A stretch of DNA of 38,497 bases, taken from contig JAFVTT010000035.1 in NCBI GenBank assembly GCA_017503065.1, forward strand, positions 1 to 38,497. Reading direction: 5' to 3'. Under the pieces are notes generated by a model. That model did not search any database and had not been told where the DNA came from. It saw only the letters and a list, made by a program, of their open reading frames with translations. Source of the DNA: Bacteroidaceae bacterium (GTDB taxonomy: Bacteria > Bacteroidota > Bacteroidia > Bacteroidales > Bacteroidaceae). Shown here piece after piece: positions 17,622-24,699 of the stretch; positions within the stretch are counted from its first letter, which is position 1; each line of letters opens with the position of its first letter. Made by a program: the position numbers and the translations under genes.

Positions 17622-18461
17622 ATGAAACATTATTTACCCAATTCCTTGCGTGCGCTGTTCCTGTCCCTGGCGGTGCTCCTGTCCCTGCCCATGCTGGCAG
17701 TAGAGGTTGAGATTGATGGGATAAACTATGACCTTAATGCAGAGGCAAAGCAGGCTACTGTAATAAAGAAGAGCAGTGGCAAGTATTCTGGTGAAGTTGT
17801 TATCCCAGAGTCTGTGGAGCACGAGGGCGCTGCATATAGAGTGACGAGCATAGGGGATGCTGCTTTCTTTAATTGGCCGGGTTTGACCTCGGTTACTATC
17901 CCCAATAGTGTGACGAGCATAGGGCATTCTGCTTTCGCTTATTGCTCTGGTTTGACCTCGGTTACTATCCCCAATAGTGTGACGAGCATAGGGAGGGGGG
18001 CTTTCGATTATTGCTTAGGTTTGAGCTCGGTTACTATCGGCAATAGTGTGACGAGCATAGGGCGTGAGGCTTTCCATGATTGCTCTGGTTTGATCTCGGT
18101 TACTATCGGAAGTGGTGTGGAGAGCATAGGGTGGAGTGCTTTCTCTGATTGCTCCAAACTCCTTGATGTTTATTGCTATGCCGAGAAGGTGCCTTCTACA
18201 GAGAGCACTGCATTTAATTATTCGCCAATAGTAAATGCCACCCTTCATGTTCCTGCTGCTTCCATTGATAGTTATAAGGCAACTGCACCTTGGAGAAGGT
18301 TTGGCAAGATTGTGGCCCTTACCGAAGAGGAGACAGGCATTGACGAACTGAAAGGTGAAAACGGAAAAGTGAAAACTGCCCTCTACGACCTCTCCGGCCG
18401 TCGTGTGCAGAAGGGGCAGAAGGGTGTCTTTATCCAGAACGGCAAGGTGATGGTTAGGTAA
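17622..18461 (+). CDS. Secreted BspA-like leucine-rich repeat protein (LRR_5 type)
   Basis: Exported protein of 279 residues. A signal peptide covers about residues 1-26 (hydrophobic core LRALFLSLAVLLSLPMLA). Residues about 72-190 contain five 23-residue BspA-type leucine-rich repeats with the core (V/I)TSIGxxAFxxCxGLxSVTI. Proteins of this type are surface or secreted binding proteins in Bacteroidales and oral bacteria. After a spacer, the C-terminus carries the tail TGIDELKGENGKVKTALYDL and onward; the 'DLSGRRV...GVFIQNGKVMV' part is shared with the glycosidase at 32292 and, more distantly, the peptidase at 4869, and the GENGKVKT part is encoded by a dispersed DNA heptamer repeat. It is short for its family, with few repeats. 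Ligand unknown. Confidence 0.88.
   Translation: MKHYLPNSLRALFLSLAVLLSLPMLAVEVEIDGINYDLNAEAKQATVIKKSSGKYSGEVVIPESVEHEGAAYRVTSIGDAAFFNWPGLTSVTIPNSVTSIGHSAFAYCSGLTSVTIPNSVTSIGRGAFDYCLGLSSVTIGNSVTSIGREAFHDCSGLISVTIGSGVESIGWSAFSDCSKLLDVYCYAEKVPSTESTAFNYSPIVNATLHVPAASIDSYKATAPWRRFGKIVALTEEETGIDELKGENGKVKTALYDLSGRRVQKGQKGVFIQNGKVMVR
17841..18185 (+). repeat. Five 69-bp tandem DNA repeats inside the LRR gene
   Basis: The motif GTGACGAGCATAGGG recurs exactly every 69 bp at 17841, 17910, 17979 and 18048, with a diverged copy at 18117. Each unit encodes one 23-residue LRR. DNA identity is highest between the second and third units, so repeat number can change by recombination. Confidence 0.9.
18354..18378 (+). 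repeat. Heptamer array (TGAAAAC, GGAAAAG, TGAAAAC) inside the LRR gene tail
   Basis: Three 7-bp units in frame encode GENGKVKT between the repeat domain and the conserved tail. Nearly the same 25 bp occurs at 36486-36510 in an unrelated gene at the equivalent place. Confidence 0.8.
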
Positions 18462-18492
18462 GCATTTCCCAAGTACAGACTGATACATACGC

Positions 18493-18533
18493 AATCCGCA
18501 GGCACCCAATGGCGAGGGCCTGCGGATTTTTTT
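18493..18533 (+). terminator. Intrinsic terminator after the LRR gene
   Basis: Perfect 11-bp stem (18493-18503 with 18518-18528), 14-nt loop, followed by a run of seven T. Confidence 0.9.
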
Positions 18534-18569
18534 GGGGGGAAGCAAATACATGCTTCATGGCCGTTTTAT

Positions 18570-18632
18570 AGTTTCCTCCATAGGAAACTCGAGTTTCCTA
18601 TGGAGGAAACTGCAGTTCTCCTATAGGGAAAC
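18570..18632. repeat. 42-bp perfect palindrome made of nested hairpins, plus a third hairpin
   Basis: 18570-18611 is its own exact reverse complement, centred on CTCGAG (18588-18593). Each half is itself a hairpin, GTTTCC-tccata-GGAAAC and GTTTCC-tatgga-GGAAAC. A third, imperfect copy (GTTCTCC-tata-GGGAAAC) lies at 18615-18632. It sits between the LRR terminator and the 3' end of the efflux operon. The repeated-hairpin design recalls REP/BIME elements; no transposase is nearby. Confidence 0.85.
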
Positions 18633-18673
18633 TGGTGAGGCGAAACGATGACACCTTAAGGAAAATTACTCAT

Positions 18674-18721
18674 CCGCTCACCGTTAACTCCTCCCCCTTT
18701 AGGGGGGGGACCGAGGGGGGC
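18674..18721. repeat. CCGCTCACCG module and G-rich hairpin after the efflux operon
   Basis: CCGCTCACCG (18674-18683) is the same 10-bp joint found at 20184 and 23422. It is followed by CCCCC-TTTA-GGGGG (18693-18706) and a second G run (18715-18720), a variant of the C/G-rich dispersed element. It may act as the terminator of the minus-strand efflux operon. Confidence 0.6.
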
Positions 18722-18730
18722 TTCACCCTC

Positions 18731-21700
18731 TCACCTCGTCTTCCTCAGGTAGTCGGCACGTTTGGTCATGTAGTCGGCCTGTGCCTGTGCGAGGCGGTTC
18801 TGGCTTTCACGCAGGAGGGTTTCGCTCTCCAGCAGGTCGGAGAGGATTTCCGTGCCCATGCGGTATTTGTCCAGAGACATGCGCATGTTCTCCGTTGCCT
18901 CCTCCACGCTGGTCATGGCTATGGCTATCTGCTTGTATGCCTCTACGAGGGAGGACCAGGAGGATTCGATGTCGATGATGAGTTGTTCGCGTGCATCCTG
19001 CAACTGGTTGTCGGCCTGCTGGAGGGCAAGTTTCTCGCGGCGTATGGCATGCGCTCCGCCCCACCATGCTGTGAGGGGCACGCTGACGGTGCCGAAGACC
19101 ATGCCGTTGTTCACCGTGTTGTCCATCATGGACTTGGTGCCTTCGGACAGTCCTCCGATGCCTGTGTGGCTGAGGGCAAGGCCTACGGCCACGGTGGGCA
19201 GACGCTTGCCCACCTCCATGCGCACCTTCAGTTTGCCGGCTTCCACACCCTTTTGTGCCATGGCCAGTTCCTGACGTGAGGCAAGGGCCTGCCGTGGCTC
19301 GATGTAGTAGGCGATGGGGTTCTCCGTTTCGGTGGGCAGGTGCAGGCTGACGTCCACCTCCTCTCCTGCCATGCCTATCTGCTGGGCCAGCAGGAGGCAC
19401 ATGACGTGGTGCGCATTGCTGAGGGTGAGGCTGTCCGAGGAGAGACGCTGCAGTTCCAGACGCACGCGGAGCAGGTCGTTGCGGGTGGTCACTCCGGCAT
19501 CCACATAGGTCTGCACCTCCTTGTAGATGGCGCGCAGTTGTGCCTGTGCGGCACCGACGGTGGCCTGGTTCAGTTTCAGTTTCACTATCTGGTAGTAGTT
19601 CTCCGTCACCTTCTGCAGGATGTCCTTGGTTTGCAGTTCCATCTGCAGTTCCGCCACATCCTGTCCTATGGCGGCCAGGCGGTTGCCGTTCACTATCTGC
19701 CCTCCGGCAAAGAGGGGCTGTGTCACCGTTCCCATCACGGCATAGGCCTGGTCCATCTCGCGTACGGAGAAGGGCTGCCCTGCCAGAGCCGCCAGTTGCG
19801 GGTTTATCTGCTCCAGTGCCGCCAGTTCCTGGGGGTAGTAACCGTCGGCCTTCACCATCTTGTCGAAGGCATGGAAGGCCATGACGTTGGCGGATATTTC
19901 GGGGAAGAACTTTGTGAAGGCTTCCTTTTTCTGTTCTCCAGCCTTCTGTATTTCCAGGGCGGCATTCTGCAGGGTGCGGTTGCGTGTGGCTGCATTTTGC
20001 AGGCATTCCTCAAGGGAGAGGGTACGAGGCTGAGCTTGCATGGCAAGGCAGCAGAAGAAAAGACCCACCCCCAAACCCCTCCCTCTATGGAGGGGAGTGG
20101 TAACAGCCGACTCGGAGTGCTCAGAATAGTCGGAGTTTTCAGAATAGTCGGAGTTTTCAGAATAGTCGGAGTTTTCTGAATTTCCGCTCATCGCTCCAGG
20201 CTCACGCGCAGTTTTCCGTTTTCCGTTTTCCGTTTTCCGTTTTGTCTCATACAGTTTCCAGTACACCACGGGCAGCACGGTGGTGACGAGCAGGAGCATG
20301 CCCACACCGCCGGCAAAGATGGTGATGCCCACGGGCATCCAGAAACTGCTGCCTGCAATGATCATGGGCACTACGCCCACGGCCGTGGTGGCCGTGGTCA
20401 GGAAGATGGGCACCATGCGGCGCTTGCCGGCATCGAAGGCGGCCTCCTTGGCCGACATGCCGGCGGCCATCTTCTCGTTGGCATGCTCGAAGATGAGTAT
20501 CTCGTTGCGCATGATCATGCCCATGAGGGTGATGAAGCCGAACAGGCTGGTGAGTCCCAGAATCTTGTTGGCAATGAGCAGGCCCACTATGGCGCCCGGC
20601 ATGCCCAGGCTGATGGCCACGATGCAGATGATGGCAATGGAGAACTTGCGGAAGTTGAACAGCAGGAAGAAGAAGATGAGCACCACGGCCATGCCCAGGC
20701 CTGCCATTATGTCGGGGGTGATGTCGTTGTTCTCCTCCGTCTCTCCTCCCACCTCGGCACGCACTCCCCGGGGCAGGGGCATTTGGCCGATGTAGTCGAT
20801 GATGCGGTTCTGTATGTTCAGGGCAAAGGTTCCGCGCTTGCCCTCGGCGGTTACGGAGATGCAACGCTCGCCGTTGCGGTGCACTATCTTGGTGTGCCCC
20901 CATCGGGGAGCCACGCCGGCCACCTGTCGCAGAGGCACGGAGGCCCCGGTGGGCGTACTCAGGTAGGTGTCGTCCACATCGCTGAAGGTCATCTGTTCGG
21001 TGGCACGGTCCTTGAGAACCAGAGGCACCTCGTAGGTACGGCTCTTGCCGTCCACGCTGCCTGCCTCCCAGATGGAACCAATCTGCATCTTGCCCGTCTG
21101 GAGCATGAGTTGCAGTTCGGCAGAGGTGCGCGATATGCCCAGTTGGCTGGAGGCTACGGGGTCCAGAGAGACTTCCACAAGGGGCGAGGGACGGTCATAG
21201 TCGGTATGCACCCATTCCAGTTCCGGAATGGTGCGCATCTCCTGCATGAGCATGTCGGCCGCCTGTTGTATGGAATCTATGTTGTTGCCATAGAAACGGT
21301 ACTCATAGGTGGGCACGGGCAGATAGTCCATCTGCTTCCAGCGCACGTAGGCGCCCGGCCAGTGGTTGCTGTACTTGGGAGCCAGTTTGTCCAGCAGTTC
21401 CAGCGAGGCCTCTATGCTCTCCGTGTTTACGATGAGTTGGGCGAAGTTCTTGCCCGCTATGACTGGAGCGTAGGACATGTGGAAGCGCGGTGAGGAACAG
21501 CCAATGAAACTGGTCACGCCCGTCACCTTCTCCTCCTTCTCGAGGATGCCGGTCAGTTCGTAGGTAATCTTCTTCGTCTCCTCCAGGCCGCTGCCCTCCG
21601 GCAGGTATATCTCCACGGCAAACTGGTTGCGGTCGGCATAGGGGAACTGGCGCATCTTCAGAAGCGGGAAGAGCACCCCGGTGGCCACCACCAGCACTAT

Positions 21701-23308
21701 GCTCCCGGCGATGGTGAGCCACGGATGGCGGAAGTTCCACGCCAGGGTCCTGTCGTACCAGTCCTGCACCCAGTCGGTGATGTCACGCTTGCCGGGAACC
21801 TTCTCCTTCACCTTGCGTATGATGGCCACGTTGAGCAAGGGTATGATGACCGCCGCCACCACCAGGGAAACCATCAGGTTGATGGTGATGGTCGGGGGGA
21901 AGATCCGTATGGCATCAGCGGCCTCGCCCTTCAGGGTGAGGAGTATGGGGAAGAAGATGGCGCAGATGCATACCGTGGCCAGAAGCATGGGCCAGAAATA
22001 CTGCTGCACGCTCTTTATGGCGGCCTCCATGCGGCTCATGCCGCCAGCCAGATACTCCAGATAGCCGTCTATGACCACGATGCTGTTGTCCACAATCATG
22101 CCCAGCACCACGATGAGGCATGCCAGGGTGATGATGTTCAGTTCTATGCCCATGGCATACATGATACCCGTGCTGACGAAGGTGGACAGCGGTATGGTGA
22201 GTGCTGCCACCATGGCACTCCTGATGGGGAAGAGCACTATCATTACGGCCACGATGATGACCATGGAGATGAGCAGGTCGCGCAGGAAGTCGCTCACGCT
22301 GGTTCCCACCACCTCGGGTTGGTCGGTGATGCGGCGCATCTGCACGTCCTCGGGCAGGCAGTCCTGGCGGAACTGGTCCAGTATCTCGTCCACATCCTCG
22401 CCGAACATGACTATGTTGTTGCCCTTCAGCATCTCCAGCGACAGGATGACGCAACGCTTGCCGTTGGACTCTATGTAGCCGTCGCTCAGGTCGTATTCCC
22501 TCAGCACCGAGGCAATGTCGCGCACACGCACCGTCTTGCCGTCGGGCGTGGTGAGGATGATGCGCTCGCTGATTTCCTGTTCGGAACTGATGGACGGAGC
22601 CACGTGTATGTTCAGGTTCTGTTGCGGTGTGGACAGGGTTCCGCTCATGGTGGTAAGTCCCTGACTTGTCAGAGCCTGGATGAGGGCCGACTGCCCTATG
22701 CCGTAAGCCGCCAGGCGCTCTCTGTCCACGCAGATGGTCAGTTGCTCCTTCTTCTCGCCCAGTTGCTGCACCTTGCTCACGCTGGGCAGACGGCGCAGGC
22801 GGTCGGCCAGTTCGTCGCTATAGCCCTGCAACTCGCGGTAGGAGCGCTGGTCGCTCTCCACGGTGATGAGCAGAGCGCTGGTGTCGCCGAAATCGTCCTG
22901 GACCACCAGGGCCACGACACCTTTGGGCAGTGAGGACTTGAAGTTGTTCAGTCCGTGCTTCATCTTGCTCCACACGGGGGTGAGGTTGTTCTGGTCGTCC
23001 TGGAACTCCACCATGACGATGCACATGCCGTTCTGGCTGGTAGAGTAGGTCTTGCTGCGGTTCACCTCCTTGTAGGTGAAGATATACCTTTCCAGTGGTC
23101 GTGCCACCTGTTCCTCTATCTCCTCGGCCGTGGCGCCCGGCATTACGGCAATGACCACGCCCTGACGGATGGTGAAGGCTGGGAACTCGTCCTTGGGCAT
23201 CACATACATGGCCCAGATGCCGAAGGCCAGAAACAAGGCCGTTATAAAGGCCGTAATCTTATAGTTTTGGATGGGCCACGCTATCCATGAGTTGGTTTTG
23301 AATGCCAT
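18731..23308 (-). CDS. Single open frame joining an RND efflux pump to a TolC-like outer-membrane factor
   Basis: Unbroken frame of 1525 residues. Residues 1-about 1020 are a full AcrB-family inner-membrane RND pump: MPGATAEEIEEQVARPLE near the N-terminus, VLGMIVDNSIVVID with Asp407-Asn408 at the AcrB Asp407-Asp408 position, and LMGMIMRNEILIFEHA with Arg934 where AcrB has Lys940. Residues about 1090-1525 are a TolC-like outer-membrane factor (RTLSLEECLQNAATRNRTL, then TQPLFAGGQIVNGNRLAAIG, and a second similar repeat half). The linker, about 1021-1090, is translated repeat DNA: KRKTENGKRKT heptamer peptide, SENSDY nonamer peptide, then TPLHRGRGLGVG from a dispersed element, running into LFFCCLAMQAQ, the remains of a signal peptide. 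An in-frame ATG (20191, residue 1040) could start the outer-membrane factor separately. RND and outer-membrane factor are normally separate genes. The adaptor lies upstream, 117 nt away. Confidence 0.85.
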   Translation of the reverse strand: MAFKTNSWIAWPIQNYKITAFITALFLAFGIWAMYVMPKDEFPAFTIRQGVVIAVMPGATAEEIEEQVARPLERYIFTYKEVNRSKTYSTSQNGMCIVMVEFQDDQNNLTPVWSKMKHGLNNFKSSLPKGVVALVVQDDFGDTSALLITVESDQRSYRELQGYSDELADRLRRLPSVSKVQQLGEKKEQLTICVDRERLAAYGIGQSALIQALTSQGLTTMSGTLSTPQQNLNIHVAPSISSEQEISERIILTTPDGKTVRVRDIASVLREYDLSDGYIESNGKRCVILSLEMLKGNNIVMFGEDVDEILDQFRQDCLPEDVQMRRITDQPEVVGTSVSDFLRDLLISMVIIVAVMIVLFPIRSAMVAALTIPLSTFVSTGIMYAMGIELNIITLACLIVVLGMIVDNSIVVIDGYLEYLAGGMSRMEAAIKSVQQYFWPMLLATVCICAIFFPILLTLKGEAADAIRIFPPTITINLMVSLVVAAVIIPLLNVAIIRKVKEKVPGKRDITDWVQDWYDRTLAWNFRHPWLTIAGSIVLVVATGVLFPLLKMRQFPYADRNQFAVEIYLPEGSGLEETKKITYELTGILEKEEKVTGVTSFIGCSSPRFHMSYAPVIAGKNFAQLIVNTESIEASLELLDKLAPKYSNHWPGAYVRWKQMDYLPVPTYEYRFYGNNIDSIQQAADMLMQEMRTIPELEWVHTDYDRPSPLVEVSLDPVASSQLGISRTSAELQLMLQTGKMQIGSIWEAGSVDGKSRTYEVPLVLKDRATEQMTFSDVDDTYLSTPTGASVPLRQVAGVAPRWGHTKIVHRNGERCISVTAEGKRGTFALNIQNRIIDYIGQMPLPRGVRAEVGGETEENNDITPDIMAGLGMAVVLIFFFLLFNFRKFSIAIICIVAISLGMPGAIVGLLIANKILGLTSLFGFITLMGMIMRNEILIFEHANEKMAAGMSAKEAAFDAGKRRMVPIFLTTATTAVGVVPMIIAGSSFWMPVGITIFAGGVGMLLLVTTVLPVVYWKLYETKRKTENGKRKTAREPGAMSGNSENSDYSENSDYSENSDYSEHSESAVTTPLHRGRGLGVGLFFCCLAMQAQPRTLSLEECLQNAATRNRTLQNAALEIQKAGEQKKEAFTKFFPEISANVMAFHAFDKMVKADGYYPQELAALEQINPQLAALAGQPFSVREMDQAYAVMGTVTQPLFAGGQIVNGNRLAAIGQDVAELQMELQTKDILQKVTENYYQIVKLKLNQATVGAAQAQLRAIYKEVQTYVDAGVTTRNDLLRVRLELQRLSSDSLTLSNAHHVMCLLLAQQIGMAGEEVDVSLHLPTETENPIAYYIEPRQALASRQELAMAQKGVEAGKLKVRMEVGKRLPTVAVGLALSHTGIGGLSEGTKSMMDNTVNNGMVFGTVSVPLTAWWGGAHAIRREKLALQQADNQLQDAREQLIIDIESSWSSLVEAYKQIAIAMTSVEEATENMRMSLDKYRMGTEILSDLLESETLLRESQNRLAQAQADYMTKRADYLRKTR
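20062..20098 (-). repeat. 36-37 bp G-rich dispersed element, copy in the RND/OMF linker
   Basis: On the minus strand it runs ACTCCCCTCCATAGAGGGAG then G-rich to GGGTGGGTC, nearly identical to 36901-36936. It contains the hairpin CCCCTCCATAGAGGGAGGGG and encodes TPLHRGRGLGVG just before the hydrophobic stretch of the outer-membrane factor. Its 3' edge lies 21 nt from the first Met codon of the factor's old signal region. Confidence 0.85.
20112..20193. repeat. Nonamer array TCNGANNNN (eight units) plus CCGCTCATCG joint
   Basis: Units start at 20112, 20121, 20130, 20139, 20148, 20157, 20166 and 20175; TCGGAGTTT and TCAGAATAG alternate as an 18-bp higher-order unit. They are followed by CCGCTCATCG (20184-20193). 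Translated on the minus strand it gives the SENSDY repeat of the fusion linker. Confidence 0.9.
20211..20243 (-). repeat. Heptamer array (GGAAAAC)4 at the end of the RND domain
   Basis: Four perfect 7-bp units plus a partial, A-rich on the coding (minus) strand, directly after the last membrane helix of the pump. Encodes KRKTENGKRKT. Confidence 0.9.
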
Positions 23309-23321
23309 GATAGTATAAATT

Positions 23322-23466
23322 TGAAAACGGAAAGGGGAAAACGGAAAACTGAAAGTTTTTCCTTTGCTCGGAGGAGTCAGAGAACTCGGATTATTCGGAA
23401 AACTCGGACTTTCCCGAGAAACCGCTCACCGCAGTTTTCCGTTTTCCGTTTTCCGTTTTCCGTTTG
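23322..23466. repeat. Composite repeat: heptamers, nonamers, joint, inverted heptamers
   Basis: Between the adaptor and pump genes. A-rich heptamers at 23322-23350 (plus strand), five TCNGANNNN nonamers from 23368 with a sixth decayed unit to 23421, the joint CCGCTCACCG at 23422-23431, then four GTTTTCC heptamers at 23434-23461. The 16 bp at 23336-23351 are the exact reverse complement of 23432-23447, so the nonamers sit in the loop of a possible hairpin. The adaptor's stop codon (23426-23428) is inside the joint. Confidence 0.9.
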
Positions 23467-24481
23467 TCACCCTCGTCCCTTCGCTCACCTTCTGGTATCC
23501 CTCCACGATAACCTTGTCTCCTTCGGACAGGCCGGAGAGTATCTGTATGCGGTCGCCAACGGTCTCTCCCACGGACACGTTGCTTCTGTGGGCCTTGCCG
23601 TCTGCCATGGTCCATACGAAGAGGTTGCCGCCAGCTGATTGTTGTACGGCACGTATGGGCAGGTACATGCCCTGCTGTCCTGTCTGGCCGGACAATGCCA
23701 CCTTGGCTACCATGCCGGGCAGGATGTCGCCATCGGGGTTGTCTATGTTTATGCGTATGTCGTAGGTATGAGTGGCTGCATCGGCAACTACCCCTTTCTC
23801 AATAGCGCCACCGCTGACCTGCTTGCCGTTCAGCGCCTCTATGGTAAGGCTGGAGGGCGTGGAGGGCGATATGACGGCAATCTCCCTCTCGGGGATGCTG
23901 ACCTTGACCTTCAGTTTGCGGATGCTCAGTATGCTCACCACAGGCTGGGAGGGCAGGGCGGTCTCGCCGGTACTGAGGGACTTCTTGCCCACCACGCCGT
24001 CGATGGGAGCATGGATGCTGCAGTCCTCCAGCATCTTCCTGGCGGCAGAGAGCGAAGCCTCGGCCTGTTTCACCTTGCTCTGCACCTCCACCCATTTCAT
24101 GTCGGCCAGCGACTTGTTCTCATGCAGTTTTCTCATGCGCTCCAGGGCATCGGTGGCCTGCTTGTGAGTGGCCTGTGCCATGGCCAGGGCGTTCTCCGCC
24201 TGGGTTTTGTCCATCTCGGCCAGCAGTTGGCCCTTGCGCACGGCTTGTCCCTCGCTCACATGCACCTGCCTGATCATGCCCATGCCGGTGAAACTGACTG
24301 CCACTGACGTACCTTCTTCCACTACACCCACATAGGATGCCGGAGCGGCATCGCTGCTGAGGCATACGGTTTCCGTGGTCACTTTCAGAACGTCGGTGTT
24401 CTGCTTCTTCTCCTTGCCAGAGCATGCCATCATGCACAATGCCGCCAGCACGGTGCACAGGATATATGCATTCTTCTTCAT
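23426..24481 (-). CDS. HlyD/AcrA-type periplasmic adaptor lipoprotein of the RND efflux system
   Basis: Membrane-fusion protein of 351 residues linking the RND pump to the outer-membrane factor. It has a lipoprotein signal (LAALCMMAC, lipid-modified Cys20), a barrel-sandwich half-motif MIRQVHVSEGQAVRKGQLLAEMD, an alpha-hairpin of about 60 residues (AENALAMAQATHKQ onward), the second half IHAPIDGVVGKKSLSTGE, and a beta-barrel region ending in VGETVGDRIQILSGLSEGDK. The last residues (NGKRKTENGKLR) are translated heptamer repeat and follow the normal end VIVEGYQKV. Start: 24481 is chosen because the promoter TATCTTTG at 24519-24526 puts the transcript start next to the longer candidate at 24517. 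It is the first gene of the efflux operon. Confidence 0.9.
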   Translation of the reverse strand: MKKNAYILCTVLAALCMMACSGKEKKQNTDVLKVTTETVCLSSDAAPASYVGVVEEGTSVAVSFTGMGMIRQVHVSEGQAVRKGQLLAEMDKTQAENALAMAQATHKQATDALERMRKLHENKSLADMKWVEVQSKVKQAEASLSAARKMLEDCSIHAPIDGVVGKKSLSTGETALPSQPVVSILSIRKLKVKVSIPEREIAVISPSTPSSLTIEALNGKQVSGGAIEKGVVADAATHTYDIRINIDNPDGDILPGMVAKVALSGQTGQQGMYLPIRAVQQSAGGNLFVWTMADGKAHRSNVSVGETVGDRIQILSGLSEGDKVIVEGYQKVSEGTRVTNGKRKTENGKLR

Positions 24482-24518
24482 GATTGGTTTTATGTTGCTT
24501 TTGTTCTTTTTCGGCATA

Positions 24519-24526
24519 CAAAGATA
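24519..24526 (-). promoter_or_regulatory. -7 element (TATCTTTG) for the efflux operon
   Basis: Exact TAnnTTTG match on the minus strand, 37 nt before the chosen ATG at 24481. It faces away from the xseA promoter, about 130 bp apart. Confidence 0.6.
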
Positions 24527-24634
24527 TGCTATGTGGCGGATAAATTGTTCTGCCCGCTTGCTTTTTTTAGCATAGCAGAGGGAAAAAGAACATGTTATTA
24601 ACCATTTTTGTCAGTTACATCCTTGCCGAAACTC

Positions 24635-24665
24635 TTGCACGTGGACATAAAAAGGCGTATATTTG
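24635..24665 (+). promoter_or_regulatory. Promoter for xseA
   Basis: TTG at 24635-24637, 20-nt spacer, TATATTTG at 24658-24665. It lies inside the longer frame starting at 24592 and so supports the ATG at 24700. Confidence 0.65.
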
Positions 24666-24699
24666 TACTCTGGATACCTTTCTGCGCGATACAAGAAGT

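Noticed and set aside
17841..18185. Regular 69-bp repeats considered as a CRISPR-like array
   Set aside because: They are in frame and encode LRR units of 23 residues, with no spacers.
20112..20183. Nonamer array considered as CRISPR or phage attachment site
   Set aside because: Unit is 9 bp with no spacers; no integrase or cas genes nearby.
24592..24699. N-terminal extension of xseA (36 residues)
   Set aside because: The promoter TTG-N20-TATATTTG lies within it, and XseA proteins start near the FELNARV segment.
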